The notes under the pieces were generated by a model. The model saw only the letters and a list, made by a program, of their open reading frames with translations. It was not told the origin of the DNA and did no database searches. The translations under genes and the position numbers were made by a program. Positions 1 through 10,852 of a DNA stretch of 64,000 nt are shown in pieces. The DNA is from Beta vulgaris subsp. vulgaris (taxonomy: Eukaryota > Streptophyta > Magnoliopsida > Caryophyllales > Amaranthaceae): NCBI RefSeq assembly GCF_026745355.1, contig NC_079207.1, positions 18,058,387 to 18,122,386 of the forward strand, read 5' to 3'. Within the stretch, counting starts at the first letter, position 1. Every line of letters starts with the position of its first letter.

Positions 1-934
1 AACGGTTGTGTTTATGAAATGAGTTACTGAAACCGCTATGAATGGATTGAGATAGTGATGGATTAAATATGTTCACACTGGATTGAAAAAGATGACGTAA
101 ATGTGTACGTGATTTATGTGATGACTTGAATTAAAAGATGTTAATCACATAAAATGAAATATCGGAGGGAAATGATGAACAAGTTGCCCTGTATGAGAGG
201 TTCAGCGCCCCCTATAGGTTCTCTGGTTACTATGATGATTACTTTGTTACTTGTCTTTCTTCTATCTTGTTGTGATCCAAGTAGAAGGGGTGTGCGCACT
301 AGGGACTTTGTTATTATGGCTATGATGTTATCCGTGGGTGGTTACAGGGGATTGACTCGGGCTATAATGATGAAGTAAGTGGTTACAGGGGATTGACCTA
401 AACTTACTGGCGTTCTCTTTCCTCTCCTTGAATAACTGGATTAATTGAATTAACTATGTGATTATTTAGTGTATACATATGTGCATATGTGTTATGGCTT
501 CCAAACCTATTAACCTACTATTTTACAAAGTATTTTTAACTTTAGTATTTTACGGGATGGAGTTGGAATTACTCAGTTTTTCTGATTTTTGAGAGCTCGT
601 CTCTCTTGTTTCTTTTCAATGTATTTGTGCAGGTGGGTGATCGACGGGGGAACAAAAGGGAGATCATTTAGAGTTGTCATCCACTTAGCATATGATTAGC
701 TTTCGCTGGAACTCTGAAACACTTAACCAATTAGTATTGTTTAATAAACGATTTACTTGGTTGTAAGGATTAATGAATTTGAGTTTAGTATGCTTTAACT
801 TAGCCTTGCATTTATTCCCAAGGAGATAAGTGCGGCAGTAGCGCTACCCGTCGAGTCGAACCTTCGTGGATTTTCTCCCCCAAATCTCGAGTTTTGTCGA
901 TTAAAGAAGGGTTCGGGTCGGTGGAGGTGTTACA
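1..934. mobile_element. End of an LTR or LTR-element fragment, running off the left edge
   Basis: No convincing protein is encoded here. The segment ends in GGTGGAGGTGTTACA at 934, the inverted form of the TGTAACACC terminus common in plant gypsy LTRs, and it abuts the interrupted gypsy gag that follows. The reading is that an LTR element inserted into the older gag copy, with the rest of it outside the window. The short repeats GGTTACAGGGGATTGAC near 340-400 look like local duplication. Orientation cannot be decided from one end. Confidence 0.4.
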
Positions 935-1879
935 ACATTAGGGCGGCAAACACCACCGCGTCTTGTAAGTCTGAAACTTTTAGTGATTCTTCATTGAATC
1001 TCTTGATGTAGTTGGCCAAGCTTTCATTTCTCTCCTGTCTGACGGCCATCAGGTGGAGGCTCGTCTTTTTCTGTCGTTTTCCTACTATGATTTGGTGGAT
1101 GAATAGGTCCTCAAGTACTGAGAAGTCGGTTATGACTCAGGCGTGCAGTTCCTGTAACCAATTTAGGGTGAGGCCCTTGAGTGTGGTAGGGAAAAAAGGG
1201 CACCAAGTGACTTCACAGTTGGTCTGAACACTCATTTGAGCTTTGTAGGTGGCCATATGATCATTCTGGTCAGTTAGTCCCGCAAATGGTTCAATTGGGG
1301 GTGGTTTGATTTCTTGGTTGATTCAAAGAGGTCTGGAGTGAGCCGAATCGCCTTGCTCCTCTCGCTGAGTGGCCTTCCTGTTTAGGATGTGTCTGTCATC
1401 ATACCCCTCACTGAAACGCTTTTGGTTAAGGAAGTGTCGGACGTCCTCAGGTTTGTGTCTGACATTGCCTCTAAGGGATTTGGAGACATGGGTTTCTTCT
1501 CCATGCCGAGAAAACCTCCCCTTAGGTGGGCGCCGCTCGTCTCTTTCCTATCCAGATCTCTCCCTATCATGCTGACTGGGCTCCCTTACCTCAGATCTTT
1601 GCCGGCTAGGCTGACCACGGACCGAGCTAGGGTTGTGTTCTTCCCTTTGGGAACGTAATAGGACTTGGGCCCTAACTTCGAGGAGGACACGGGGGTTAGG
1701 GTGATTTTGTCCCTGTTGAATGCATTTAGCATATCCATGATGCTACGTTGTAAGGTTTGTTGAAGTTGAGCAGCTACTAAGGTGATATCTGTCGCAGACA
1801 GGGGTTGAGGGTCAGTTGATTGTAATTGTTGTGAAGGGGTTGGATGATCGTCGTTGGATTGTTCCTGGTTGGGATCCAT
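935..1879 (-). pseudogene. Ty3/gypsy gag remnant (Tat-like), degraded
   Basis: Read on the minus strand from an ATG at 1879, this gives an acidic/Gln-rich N-terminus (MDPNQEQ...) of about 97 codons. Several frame changes and stops follow, then a recognisable retrotransposon gag core around 1260-940: a Pro-rich lead-in with DHMATYKAQM, a WLQEL motif, then ESLANYIKRFNEESL. These match the gag of plant Ty3/gypsy elements, where gag packages the RNA. The core contains an in-frame TGA near 1139, and the product is cut at 935 by the adjacent LTR end. It is a non-functional fossil; protease, RT and integrase are absent. Confidence 0.7.
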
Positions 1880-2330
1880 GGTCTAGACTGTAGGAGACAC
1901 GACGAGGGGGAGGTGAAGGTTCCCGTTCCAATCTCCTATGGTAAGAGGATAAGGGTGCCCGCTCAGATCTTTGGGTATGTGCTGAAGGCTATTTGTTACG
2001 AGTGCTCTTGGCTGGGGCCATTGCTGAGTAACAACGAGGTGAATCTTGTTGAGTAGCAACGGGGTGAACCTTGCTGAGTGATGGCGAAGTAACTTTTTGT
2101 AACTTCTCCACAAACGGCGCGAAACTGTTCTGTCTACAAATTAAGGATTGCCGATGTGTGCTGAGTGGGAGTGAGCGCCAAGAGCGTTCGTCTGAATTGA
2201 TTGTTCGTAGGCCGGAAACCTGCAAAACAAGGTTAGACTACCCCTGGGGATTATTCCAGGATCACCCCTCCAACGCTCAAGTCAGCTGATGATTGAGGTC
2301 GAAAGAAATCCTCTAGTTTGTTAGGTGAGA
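1880..2330. other. Non-coding spacer, probably leader of the gypsy fragment
   Basis: This lies upstream of the minus-strand gag ATG and is probably what remains of its 5' leader or LTR, but I see no PBS or LTR terminus. A short motif like GAGTAACAACGAGGTGAA recurs two or three times between 2022 and 2095. Nothing else is assigned. Confidence 0.3.
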
Positions 2331-2405
2331 TGATTACTAAAAAGAAAAAATGTTAGCGCCTTTTCTCTCTTGTTTTCTCTCTCGTTTTTTCTAAAACGCG
2401 ACGCC

Positions 2406-3758
2406 ATGGCAAAGAAACCTGGAGGTTGTAAGGCTGTAGTTAAGAAGAATAAGGGTCCGAATGTTGAATCGCAAGCTAGGAAGACGAAATCGGTGGATGA
2501 ACTTATGGGAGTAGGTGATTTGACGATCGGTGAAGGTAGAAATCGTATTGATGATGTTGAAGAAATTAAAACCCCTGATGAATCTCTGAAGGAATTCATT
2601 GTGGATTCTGCGATTAAACGAACATTTAGTGATTGGCTTACTGTAATATCTAAGAAGAATGATGTACGGGCTGAATGGGAAGGGAATGCGGCGCAAAGCT
2701 CACGAGGTAATTCTCATTCTCCAGTTCCTATTTTACAATGGAATGATGAACTGAATGATAATCTGGATAATACTGTGATTCCTGATGTGGAGGAGGTGAC
2801 TCTTGGAGATGTTAGACGTGAAGTAAATCAATTGAAAGTTGATACTCCGATCAAAATTGAATTGGAGGATATTCAATCTGAGATTGATTATTGGAACTCA
2901 GCTATAGTGGGGTATGTAGCAGGGGCAAATCCACCTATCAATGTGATGGATGGTTTTTGCCGAAGAATTTGGAGGAATGAAGGGGTAGACAAAGTTGCTA
3001 TGGTCAAATTTGGTGTTTATTTGATAAGATTCAAGTCAATGGAGAAGCGTGATTTGGTTCTAAACAGTGATATGCCATTTTTTGACAAGAAGCCAATGTT
3101 TCTCAAACCATGGTCTCCGAACCTGGAGATTCATAAGGATGACTTCAAGACTGTCCCTACTTGGGTGAGGGTTAAACTGGACTTTGAGTATTGGGGTGAA
3201 CGAAGTCTATTCAAGATAGTGGGAGGTTTAGGGAAGCCTGTAAAAGTGGATATGGCTACTAAGAATAGAGATAGATTGTCCTTTGCTAGGGTGCTGATTG
3301 AAATGAGTATTGATCATGAATTCCCTGATCAGCTGGTGTTTATAAATGAGAATGGCATTGAGGTGTGTGTGGAGGTTGAATATGAATGGAAGGCCATTAA
3401 ATGTACTAGATGTCAATTAATGGGACACCATGAGAAGGAATGTAGGAAGAAAATGGTGGAAGAAAAGGTCCAGGAAAAAGTTTGGGTACCTAAGATACCT
3501 AATAAAGAACCTGCAGTAGGAAGAAAGGAGATGGAAAATGAAGAATTTCAGAGTCCTATTAAGGCTGTGAAACCTGTTACTCCTAATGTTGTTGAAGTAG
3601 AAGTGCCGAATGCTTTTTCTATTCTAGAAATTGATGAGAATCTTGATAGAATAGAGGTGACACACATGGAGGATGAAAAAGAAGAAATAGGAACAGGTAT
3701 ACAGAAGGAAACAGAAAGGAATGAGGGAGGTGGAAACTTCCCTATCCAAAATGGATAG
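2406..3758 (+). CDS. LINE ORF1: DUF4283/CCHC zinc-knuckle protein, intact
   Basis: An open frame of 450 codons. The start at 2406 is preferred over the in-frame ATG at 2370 because it sits in a good context (GCCATGGC). The N-terminal ~140 residues are Lys/Glu/Asp-rich and low in structure. Residues about 155-310 read as the DUF4283 domain found in plant LINE ORF1 proteins (WNSAIVGYV, VYLIRFKS, PTWVRVKLDFEYWGERSLF). A CCHC knuckle follows, CTRCQLMGHHEKEC, near residues 336-349. The C-terminal tail is acidic. ORF1 proteins bind the element RNA and chaperone its reverse transcription. The stop overlaps the ORF2 start in ATGGATAG. ORF1 is uninterrupted although ORF2 is broken. Confidence 0.8.
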   Translation: MAKKPGGCKAVVKKNKGPNVESQARKTKSVDELMGVGDLTIGEGRNRIDDVEEIKTPDESLKEFIVDSAIKRTFSDWLTVISKKNDVRAEWEGNAAQSSRGNSHSPVPILQWNDELNDNLDNTVIPDVEEVTLGDVRREVNQLKVDTPIKIELEDIQSEIDYWNSAIVGYVAGANPPINVMDGFCRRIWRNEGVDKVAMVKFGVYLIRFKSMEKRDLVLNSDMPFFDKKPMFLKPWSPNLEIHKDDFKTVPTWVRVKLDFEYWGERSLFKIVGGLGKPVKVDMATKNRDRLSFARVLIEMSIDHEFPDQLVFINENGIEVCVEVEYEWKAIKCTRCQLMGHHEKECRKKMVEEKVQEKVWVPKIPNKEPAVGRKEMENEEFQSPIKAVKPVTPNVVEVEVPNAFSILEIDENLDRIEVTHMEDEKEEIGTGIQKETERNEGGGNFPIQNG

Positions 3759-5913
3759 TGTAGTAGTTTGGAATGTGAGAGGTGTAAATAGCCTACAGAA
3801 GCAACAAAGTGTTAGGAAATTTCTTAACACTCAAGCTGTGGGTGTTGTATGCCTCTTGGAGACAAAGGTGAAACCTATTAACATGGGTTCACTTTACAAA
3901 AATGTGTTTCAGGGTTGGTGCTTTACTTCCAATTCAAGTTGTCATAAAGGAGGGAGAATAGTGGTTGCTTGGAACCCTATGTCCTTTTCAGTTGATTTTG
4001 GTCTTATGACAAGCCAAATAGTTCATTGTGTCATCACCTCTACTCAGAATATATAAAAACATTTGTTTCAGATGCAGCTTTGTTTATGGACATAATGAGG
4101 CAGTAAAAAGGGGGAATCTCTGGAAGGACTTGAGAAAGATAGGCAGTATGAACAATAATCCCTGGATGGCAGTAGGGGACTTCAATTGTGTTTTGAACAC
4201 AGATGAAAGAGTAGGCTCTGTGGTAACAAGTAGAGAAACTGCTGATTTCAGGAGCTGTGTGTTTGATTGTGATCTTAGTGATCTTAAAGGTGTGGGCCAG
4301 TTTTACACTTGGAGTAATAAGCAGCAAGGTGTTGACAGAGTGTTCTGCAAGTTGGATAGAGTGCTTATTGGTGGGAGTTGGGCTGAGAAGTTTCCTGAAG
4401 CAGAAGTGAGATATGTTCCTGAAGGAAGTTTTGATCATACTCCACTGGTAATTAGATTGATTCAGGACAATCAAAAAATGAGAAAACCTTTTAGATACTT
4501 CAGAATATGGAGAGAATTGGATGGCTATGATCAGGCTATCAATGATATTTGGAGTAATCAGGTGAGTGGATCAAAAATGTATGTTGTGATCACCAAGTTG
4601 AAAGCTACAAAGAAGGCAATAAAAGCTCTCAATAGAGATACAATGAATATCCAAGCTCAAGATAATGATGCTTTGAAGAATCTTATGGAGTGTCAACAAC
4701 TATTGCAAACTAATATCAATAACTCTGACCTGAGATTGCAAGAACAAAGAGCTTCTGATAAATACAAGAGAATTCACAAGCATTATGTTGATTATCTGAG
4801 ACAAAAGACCAGGGCAGCTTGGATTAAGGATGGGGATGACAACACAAGGCTCTTCCATCAAGCAATTAAGCAAAGGAGGATGCAGAATAATATATACAGT
4901 ATATGTGACAAGGAGGGTAACTGGGCAGATAAGCCTGATATGATTCAGAAAGCATTCCTGGAGTACTATTTGCAGCTATTGGGTTCCACTATGGAGAACA
5001 GGAAGTCAGTTGTGCAAGAGATAATTGATCTTGGGCAAGATCATGAAGGACTTATTACTCCTATTAGGCCTGAAGAAGTTAAACAAGCCATGTTTTCTAT
5101 ATCAGGGGACAAGTCTCCAGGTAGTGATGGTTTTGGATCACATTTTTTCAGAGATAACTGGGAGCTCATTGGAGATCAGGTAACTCAAGCTGTCATTTCA
5201 TTTTTCCATAGTGGTAAAATTTTGAAAGAAATTAATGCCACAGTTTTAGCCCTTATTCCCAAATGTAAGGTGCCAAATTCTGTTGTTGATTTTCGTCCCA
5301 TTGCTTGTTGCAATGTGGTATACAAGGTTATCTCTAAAGTCCTCTGTATGAGATTGAGCCTATTCTTCCTAAGATTGTTGCTGACAATCAAGGAACCTTC
5401 ATTCAAGGAATAGTGAATAACATAATGATATGCCAGGATCTCTTAAAAGGGTATGATAGGAAAGGTTGCAGGCCTAGTTGTTTGATAAAGATGGATATGA
5501 GGAAGGCCTATGATACTATTGAATGGAATTTTGTGAGAGAAATGATGACTAGTTTAAAATTTCCTCAGAAATTCATTGATTGGGTGATGACATGTGTTAC
5601 TAGTACTAGTTGCTCTCTGATGATAAATGGCAATCTATTTGGTTTTTTTCACCCTAAGAGAGGGCTCAGACAGGGTGATCCCATCTCACCTCTGTTATTT
5701 GTCATTTGTATGGAGTATATGAGTAGGATAATGAAGTTTGTAGGGATGAAAAATGGCTTCAACTTTCATCACAGGTGTAACTCACTCCAACTAAATCATC
5801 TGGTATTTGCGGATGATGTGCTATTATTCTGCAAAGGGGAGTTTGTCTCTACTTATATGCTTTTGCAAGGGTTCAAGCTATTCTCAGACATATCAGGACT
5901 TTGTGTATTTACA
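3751..5913 (+). pseudogene. LINE ORF2: endonuclease/reverse transcriptase, two frameshifts
   Basis: It starts at ATG 3751, overlapping the ORF1 stop. The N-terminus is an apurinic-type endonuclease (VVVWNVRGVN, CLLETKVKP, later VGDFNCVLN and FDHTPLVIR with the catalytic Asp/His). Reverse transcriptase follows: SPGSDGFGSHFF, LIPK, DFRPIACCN, MDMRKAYDTIEW, the motif GLRQGDPISPLLF and the active site FADD at 5806-5817. One frame change lies near 4050, between the N-terminal frame and the frame that runs to 5413. A second lies near 5355, after which the first frame resumes. The protein loses similarity after GFKLFSDISGL. These lesions make it non-autonomous. Family assignment is secure; the exact shift points are by eye. 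Confidence 0.8.
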
Positions 5914-5976
5914 TTGATGAGCTTATATATTTCTCTTCTTACTGGTTCAAAAAATAGTTTGTTAGGTGAGAATTGA

Positions 5977-6999
5977 ATACATATTCATTGATGAGACTGT
6001 TGGTATTTATAGTGTTTGGAATTCCCAGACATGAAACATTGATTAAATAGGCTTCCTTGGGATCAATGGATATGTTTCCTTTAAGGCAATGATCATTGCA
6101 GCCCTTTAGTGAATCCCCAAACTCTTGATTAGGTCAATTCACTAGTGGGACCCATTATTGTCACCTGTCCAAGGCCTTAGGAGGCTTTTATGCCCTTATT
6201 GAATTGCTGATCAATTGAGCCCAAACAAGTAGCATTTATATATAACTGTTACCATTTTCTCCATTTTATTATATAAATTAGAACTACTCTCTCATTTATT
6301 ACTTGAAAAAAATTAAATCCTATACAGCAGTGCCCTATAATGGCTAAGAAAAATGTTATTATGAAAGAATAATTATTGTATAATTGTGTTTTCAGGAATT
6401 TATCTTAGCGATCCATCCGTAGTATTTTTTTATATAGAAAATTGTTACCATATTTTATTTGTATTTTATAATGCAAATGTTTATCTTTTTTAATGCAAGT
6501 ACTATTAAAAATTAAAGCAAATGATAGTTTGCTTAATTCTTGTGCAAAATAAGAAACAACACTCTAAATTGAGACGCATTAAATAGAAGATATGAGTTAC
6601 TCCACCTATTTTCTTTTGTTGTTCTTGTACCTTTGGTCCATTGAAAAATTTTATATGTTGTTTCTATTTTGAATCTTTCCACATATAGTGTAATATATGA
6701 ACTAAATTTCCCATTAATTTTAAGTTACAATAAATATGTTGACAGTGTTAGTGCTACATGTTTGATATATATATAGTGAGATTGTGCTGATAGAATTATA
6801 TATGTTGTGTTGATCCATAATAATTCAATCATAAAGAGTCTTCCAAGTTTTGTTAGGAAATAGATTTGAAGAAGTTGATATAAGTATTTGATTATTTCAT
6901 AGCTGATAGGGCCAGAACCTCAACTGAGTGAGTGACCCACAAACTCATGATAAATTAATTAGTGATATGTCAAAAAAGTTAATTTTATTTTTTTAGTTG
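5977..6999. other. AT-rich non-coding spacer
   Basis: No gene, RNA gene or clear repeat boundary is visible. The sequence is AT-rich with many stops in all frames. Confidence 0.4.
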
Positions 7000-7183
7000 G
7001 GAAGATAAAGGACCCTATACTGAACTGGCACCTCGCACACGTATCACCAACCAGGTTTGCAGGTCAGATTTCTTGAAGGGAGGGGGATAGTAAGGAAAAC
7101 CTCACTCTAAACAGCTCCTAGTAGAATTTGATCCATGATCTTGAAGTCATTAGGCTAAACCTTTATCACTAGGCCAAGCTTTG
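7000..7183 (-). mobile_element. tRNA-derived SINE copy 1
   Basis: On the minus strand this reads like a tRNA-related SINE head: a box A-like GCTTGGCCTAGTGATAAAGG (plus 7160-7179) followed by a box B-like GGATCAAATTC. The tail region (AGGTTTGCAGGTCAGATTTC on plus) is shared with the copy at 7368-7549. Boundaries are approximate. Confidence 0.5.
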
Positions 7184-7367
7184 CTTGATAAAAATTTATT
7201 TGTATTAATGTAGGGCTCTGATGGTGTATATGAAACCATTGCTTTACATAGTTGAATTAGACGTTTTTTCCTTTCTTACCTTATTAGATATTTTTTACCA
7301 CGTATAAATATGCACCCATTAGTCCCCCTCTTAATACACATTCCTTCTAGAAGGTTATTTCTTTTTA

Positions 7368-7549
7368 GGTAAGTAAGATGAAAGATCCTATTCGTAGGTA
7401 TAACTATTTAGGTTTGCATGTTAGATTTTTTGGGAGAGATGAGACATGGTAAGAGAAACCTCATCCCCAAAGAGCCACTAATGGAATTTGATTCTATGAC
7501 TTTGAAAGTCACAAGGCTAAATTTTTACCAACAGGCCAACCTTTACCTT
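7368..7549 (-). mobile_element. tRNA-derived SINE copy 2 (same family as copy 1)
   Basis: The minus strand carries a box A-like GGTTGGCCTGTTGGTAAA and a box B-like AGAATCAAATTC. The plus-strand tail AGGTTTGCATGTTAGATTTT parallels that of the copy at 7000-7183, so these are two diverged insertions of one family. The 69-codon open stretch inside is incidental. Confidence 0.5.
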
Positions 7550-7735
7550 TTTTTGGTAAGAAGAAGTGGCCCGGACTCCACTCGGATCTTAATGGGTCAG
7601 ACACTTGAGAGTAAGGGGGAAGGGTAAGAGGAATCCCTACCCTCAAAGTGCCTCTAGTGGGGATTGAACCCTCCAACCTTAAGGTTGGAAGGATGCTCTT
7701 CTTACCACTAGACTAAGTACTACTTGGTAGAACAA
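7550..7735 (-). mobile_element. tRNA-derived SINE copy 3 (related family)
   Basis: The minus strand carries the box A-like TTAGTCTAGTGGTAAGAAG and the box B-like GAGGGTTCAATCCCC, the two internal RNA polymerase III promoter elements. Between them is the palindrome CCAACCTTAAGGTTGG. The tail GGGTAAGAGGAATCCCTACC resembles the other two copies. Three copies in tandem suggest a favoured insertion site or serial insertion. Confidence 0.55.
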
Positions 7736-7807
7736 CCTTTACTTGGTACTATAGAAGTATATGACCTATCATGGTTTACATTTTTTCTACTATACAACAC
7801 ATCTATA

Positions 7808-8072
7808 TCTATACTAATATATTAAAAGGCGTGCATAAATCAGGAACGGTGCCACGTGGCGCTCTCCCTAAGGAGTTTTAGTTCATGTAATCCATGTACA
7901 ATAAAAAAATATTAGAAATTGCATAGTATAGGTTTTGATCCCGTGACCTCAAGTTCATGTACTAATGTTTTGATCGCTAGACCAAGTTGTATTTAGTGGT
8001 ATCATATCAAAGTACAATATTAATAAATGGAACTTTTTCTTACCCGGAGCATAGCTCGGGCCTAACAACTAG
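7808..8072 (+). mobile_element. Short non-autonomous Helitron (265 bp)
   Basis: It begins TCTATACTAATATATTAAAA immediately after A, and ends with the hairpin CCCGGAGCATAGCTCGGG, eight spacer bases and CTAG followed by T. This is the classic Helitron 3' architecture with insertion between A and T. It has no coding capacity. Within it, on the minus strand, is a tRNA-like CTTGGTCTAGCGATCAAAAC stretch that may be a captured SINE head. Confidence 0.75.
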
Positions 8073-8218
8073 TTTATACACTTAAAAAGATGGTGGATCT
8101 AATGAGTAATCCTACTAAGAAATTTAGAAATAATTCCTTTAAAACAACCTTATAAATACACTATAAAAAAATATTATTTAACTAATTATTGACCTATGAC
8201 CCACACCGTATTAAAGTA

Positions 8219-8312
8219 CTCCCTCTATTCTTATTTGTATTTCCTGTTTAGAATCTTTTTGAGAGAGAAAAAAAAAGTGAAAATAGGAAGAACAAATAGA
8301 AACAAATGGAGT
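8219..8312. mobile_element. Miniature Stowaway-like MITE (94 bp)
   Basis: Flanked by TA dinucleotides (8217-8218 and 8313-8314). The left end CTCCCTCTATTCTTATTTGT pairs imperfectly with the right end ACAAATAGAAACAAATGGAG, giving a foldback of the Stowaway type. It has a GA-rich loop and no coding capacity. Confidence 0.55.
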
Positions 8313-8589
8313 AATAGTATGATCAATTGCATGTGTAGATTAATATATGGAGTTACCACAGGAAAATAAAGTACTTTTGATTATCCGCTCTTTATTTATT
8401 GCAATATAGGTGTTTGACCTATTTTTTGAAGATATGGAATAAACTATAAAGGGTGTTTGGTCACCTCAGCCCATGTATTGTGCTAATGAATCAGAGAAAT
8501 ACTTTTATGGTTTTGATTTAGATAGAAAAATGTTGCAATTGATAAGAATTTCCAATTATGATATACTATTTTCGGTCTTTATTAGTTTA

Positions 8590-8790
8590 TTCGTATTTCT
8601 TTTTGGAATGTCCCTTATTAGGTTACCCATTTCTTTTGTTTCTATTTTTGAAATGAGACCACTAACTTTCCACCACACATACATTTAACTTTAACATAAA
8701 ACAATAGTTTATCTTTCCTTCTATGTCCTACAATATTGTTTCTCCTACAACATTGTTTATCCTAAAATTTTGTGCAAAAGAACAGAGGAA
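8590..8790. repeat. Dispersed repeat, paralogue of the flanks of the second MULE
   Basis: The stretch CTATTTTTGAAATGAGACC...ACATTTAACTTTAACATAAAAC...ATTGTTTCTCCTA parallels the sequence on both sides of the MULE at 18669-20213 once that insertion is removed. The site equivalent to the duplicated AATGGGATC is AATGAGACC at 8652-8660, present once and empty. The family of this underlying repeat is not recognised. The 71-codon open stretch at 8473-8688 is incidental. Confidence 0.5.
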
Positions 8791-9216
8791 TTCTGAAGTT
8801 ACTGCTCAGTTTAATCACCCTGGTAGAGTTCATTCATCTACACCCGGGTGTACCATGGTTTGGTACATCAAAGTCTAATTTTTACTCATTTGCTCATTAG
8901 AAACCGATAAAATTTTTGTATCAGAATTTATATGGACAAAAATGAAAATTTCACATTTTTTGACTTATTGTTGTGATAGTAAATAATATACCTCAATTAT
9001 TTATTAGATTACATCTTTGCTTTTTTAAAGTCAAAGTCAGTCAATCTTAATCGTGATTTAATACGAATATATGCTTCTATTATAGTATCACCACTTGAAA
9101 TTTTGTTAAATTTGCTTTGATATGTATATTTATTAATTTTTATGAATATACAATTAAAGATATTAACATCTATATAAAAAAGATATTAACATTAAAGGGA
9201 GATTTTGAAGATTGTA

Positions 9217-9431
9217 CTCCCTCCGTCCCAATTTATTTGCTACATTTGCTTTATCACAAAGACCAAGGAGGGAGTAGAGACCATTGCCATAACAAGAATT
9301 AACAAAAAAGCAAATAGGTAAATTGTGGGACCTATGTACTATATATGGAAATATTTGCAAATGAAGTAAATAAATTAGGATACACCTAAATGGCAAAATG
9401 TAGCAAATAAATTGGGACGGAGGGGAGGGAG
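9217..9431. mobile_element. Stowaway MITE (215 bp)
   Basis: TA duplication at 9215-9216 and 9432-9433. The termini are CTCCCTCCGTCCCAATTTAT on the left and its complement on the right, continuing through TTTGCTACATTT for over 30 bases. The right end carries an extra GGGAG. CTCCCTCCGT is the Stowaway/mariner consensus end. The only open frames are shadows of the inverted repeat. Confidence 0.85.
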
Positions 9432-9964
9432 TAAAATGTAAAAACAAATTGATAAACTAATTTTAAAAAAGGAGGGAGTAAATTCCAATCGGAGAAACGA
9501 GGGGGTAGGATAAGTTCGAACACTGATTTCAAGGAGGGATTTGAAAGTTCACAAAAGGCCGTCATGTCATGCAGTCATGCTACCGAGCACTCCACTACGG
9601 CAGTGCAGTAGATTAAAATTATCAATCATAGAAGTAAGGCTATTTCGCCTAATTATGTTAGCAAGTTTTCCATCCGTTCTCCTTCTTTGGTGTATAGGTT
9701 TGAGTGTTTGACCCTTTATCTATTTGTTATTTCTTCCCTTTCTTTTTTAAAGTTTACTTATTTTACTATAAGGAAAACCTAAAAAGAAAGTACAAAATCA
9801 TGAAAAGGTATTCTGAAAAGATGAAGAGAAGAACTAAAAAATAAAGAGCGAAATTAAATAAACAGCTTAAAATTTTTAAAAATAGATGGTATGGGTGGAA
9901 ATTGGAAAAATAGCATAAAGTAGATGGAAGATGTTACCAAAAATAAAGAAGGCAATAATAGATA

Positions 9965-10223
9965 CTCCTTTCGTTCTTTTTTTATTGCAACAATGAGATT
10001 TTTACACTATTCACTCACTAGTCTTTCACTATCTCTTGTGATTTTTACATAAGCAAAAATATAGTCATGCGGAATTTTGTTAGATTCGTCTCGATTTATA
10101 CTTTCAAAATACTAAATTTGTATAATTTTTACTAAATAGTAATTAAAGATATTAATAGTTAAAGTTGCGCATTGGCAAGTGTGAAAACTCTATTGTTGCA
10201 ATAGAAAAAAAAAACGGAGATAG
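9965..10223. mobile_element. Stowaway-like MITE (259 bp)
   Basis: TA at 9963-9964 and 10224-10225. The left end CTCCTTTCGTTCTTTTTTTA TTGCAACAA is mirrored by TTGTTGCAATAGAAA...CGGAGATAG on the right. The interior (ATTAAAGATATTAATAGTTA...GCATTGGCAAGTG) is shared with the MITE in PFK5 intron 1 near 42363, so the two belong to one family. Confidence 0.75.
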
Positions 10224-10225
10224 TA

Positions 10226-10819
10226 GATCATAAAGAAACATACCAAAAAGGAAAGTGAGTCTAGGTGGGCTATTGGACGGGTGTAATCCGATCCAACCTT
10301 GTACCGACACGTAAAAAGACCACCAGATTACCGCTCTCGGGACCGGACAATGCAACAAAATGGGTTCTCGTGGGCTAAAATGATGAGGAAATCGGCCGAA
10401 CCCTAGCCCTGAAACTGATCAAGAACTGAACTCAACCTTGAATCGGACAATAACCGTGCTCAACCCTGAACCGGTCCGTCAAACCAGTCAATAAAATGCA
10501 TAAAAATACTTCATGCTCGACCCACTTGTCAAAAAACACTAGTGCATATGAACGGTATCGGGTAAATAATAGTGCATATATAATTAAAATTTAAAAATCA
10601 AAACAAATTTTCATTTAAGTAAAAAATAAAACACATAAACGGTGGGCCATCCTGAACCGACTCAGCTCGGGCGAAACCTGAACTGGACTGAATCGGGGCC
10701 GAACTGATTCAGGTTTGAGAAAAACTGTGTCCAGTGTAGATTAAAGAAATGGAGGGAATATAATGTATGCTCAACAAGAATGATATATATATATATATAT
10801 AATTATATTATATATATAT

Positions 10820-10852
<33 letters not shown>

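Larger units (their letters stand above)
2331..5915 (+). mobile_element. L1-type LINE, 3' truncated
   Basis: A non-LTR retrotransposon with two overlapping reading frames: ORF1 (nucleic-acid-binding) and ORF2 (endonuclease plus reverse transcriptase). The pyrimidine-rich stretch at about 2355-2395, before the ORF1 ATG, looks like the 5' leader. The element loses similarity just after the RT palm, around 5910, so the thumb, the RNase H and zinc region and the poly(A) tail are missing. That is unusual, because LINEs normally truncate at the 5' end. The sequence after 5915 is unrelated, which suggests deletion or later insertion. No flanking target-site duplication was found. Confidence 0.8.

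Noticed and set aside
154..378. 74-codon plus-strand frame near the left edge
   Set aside because: Short, no recognisable domain, within an LTR-like fragment.
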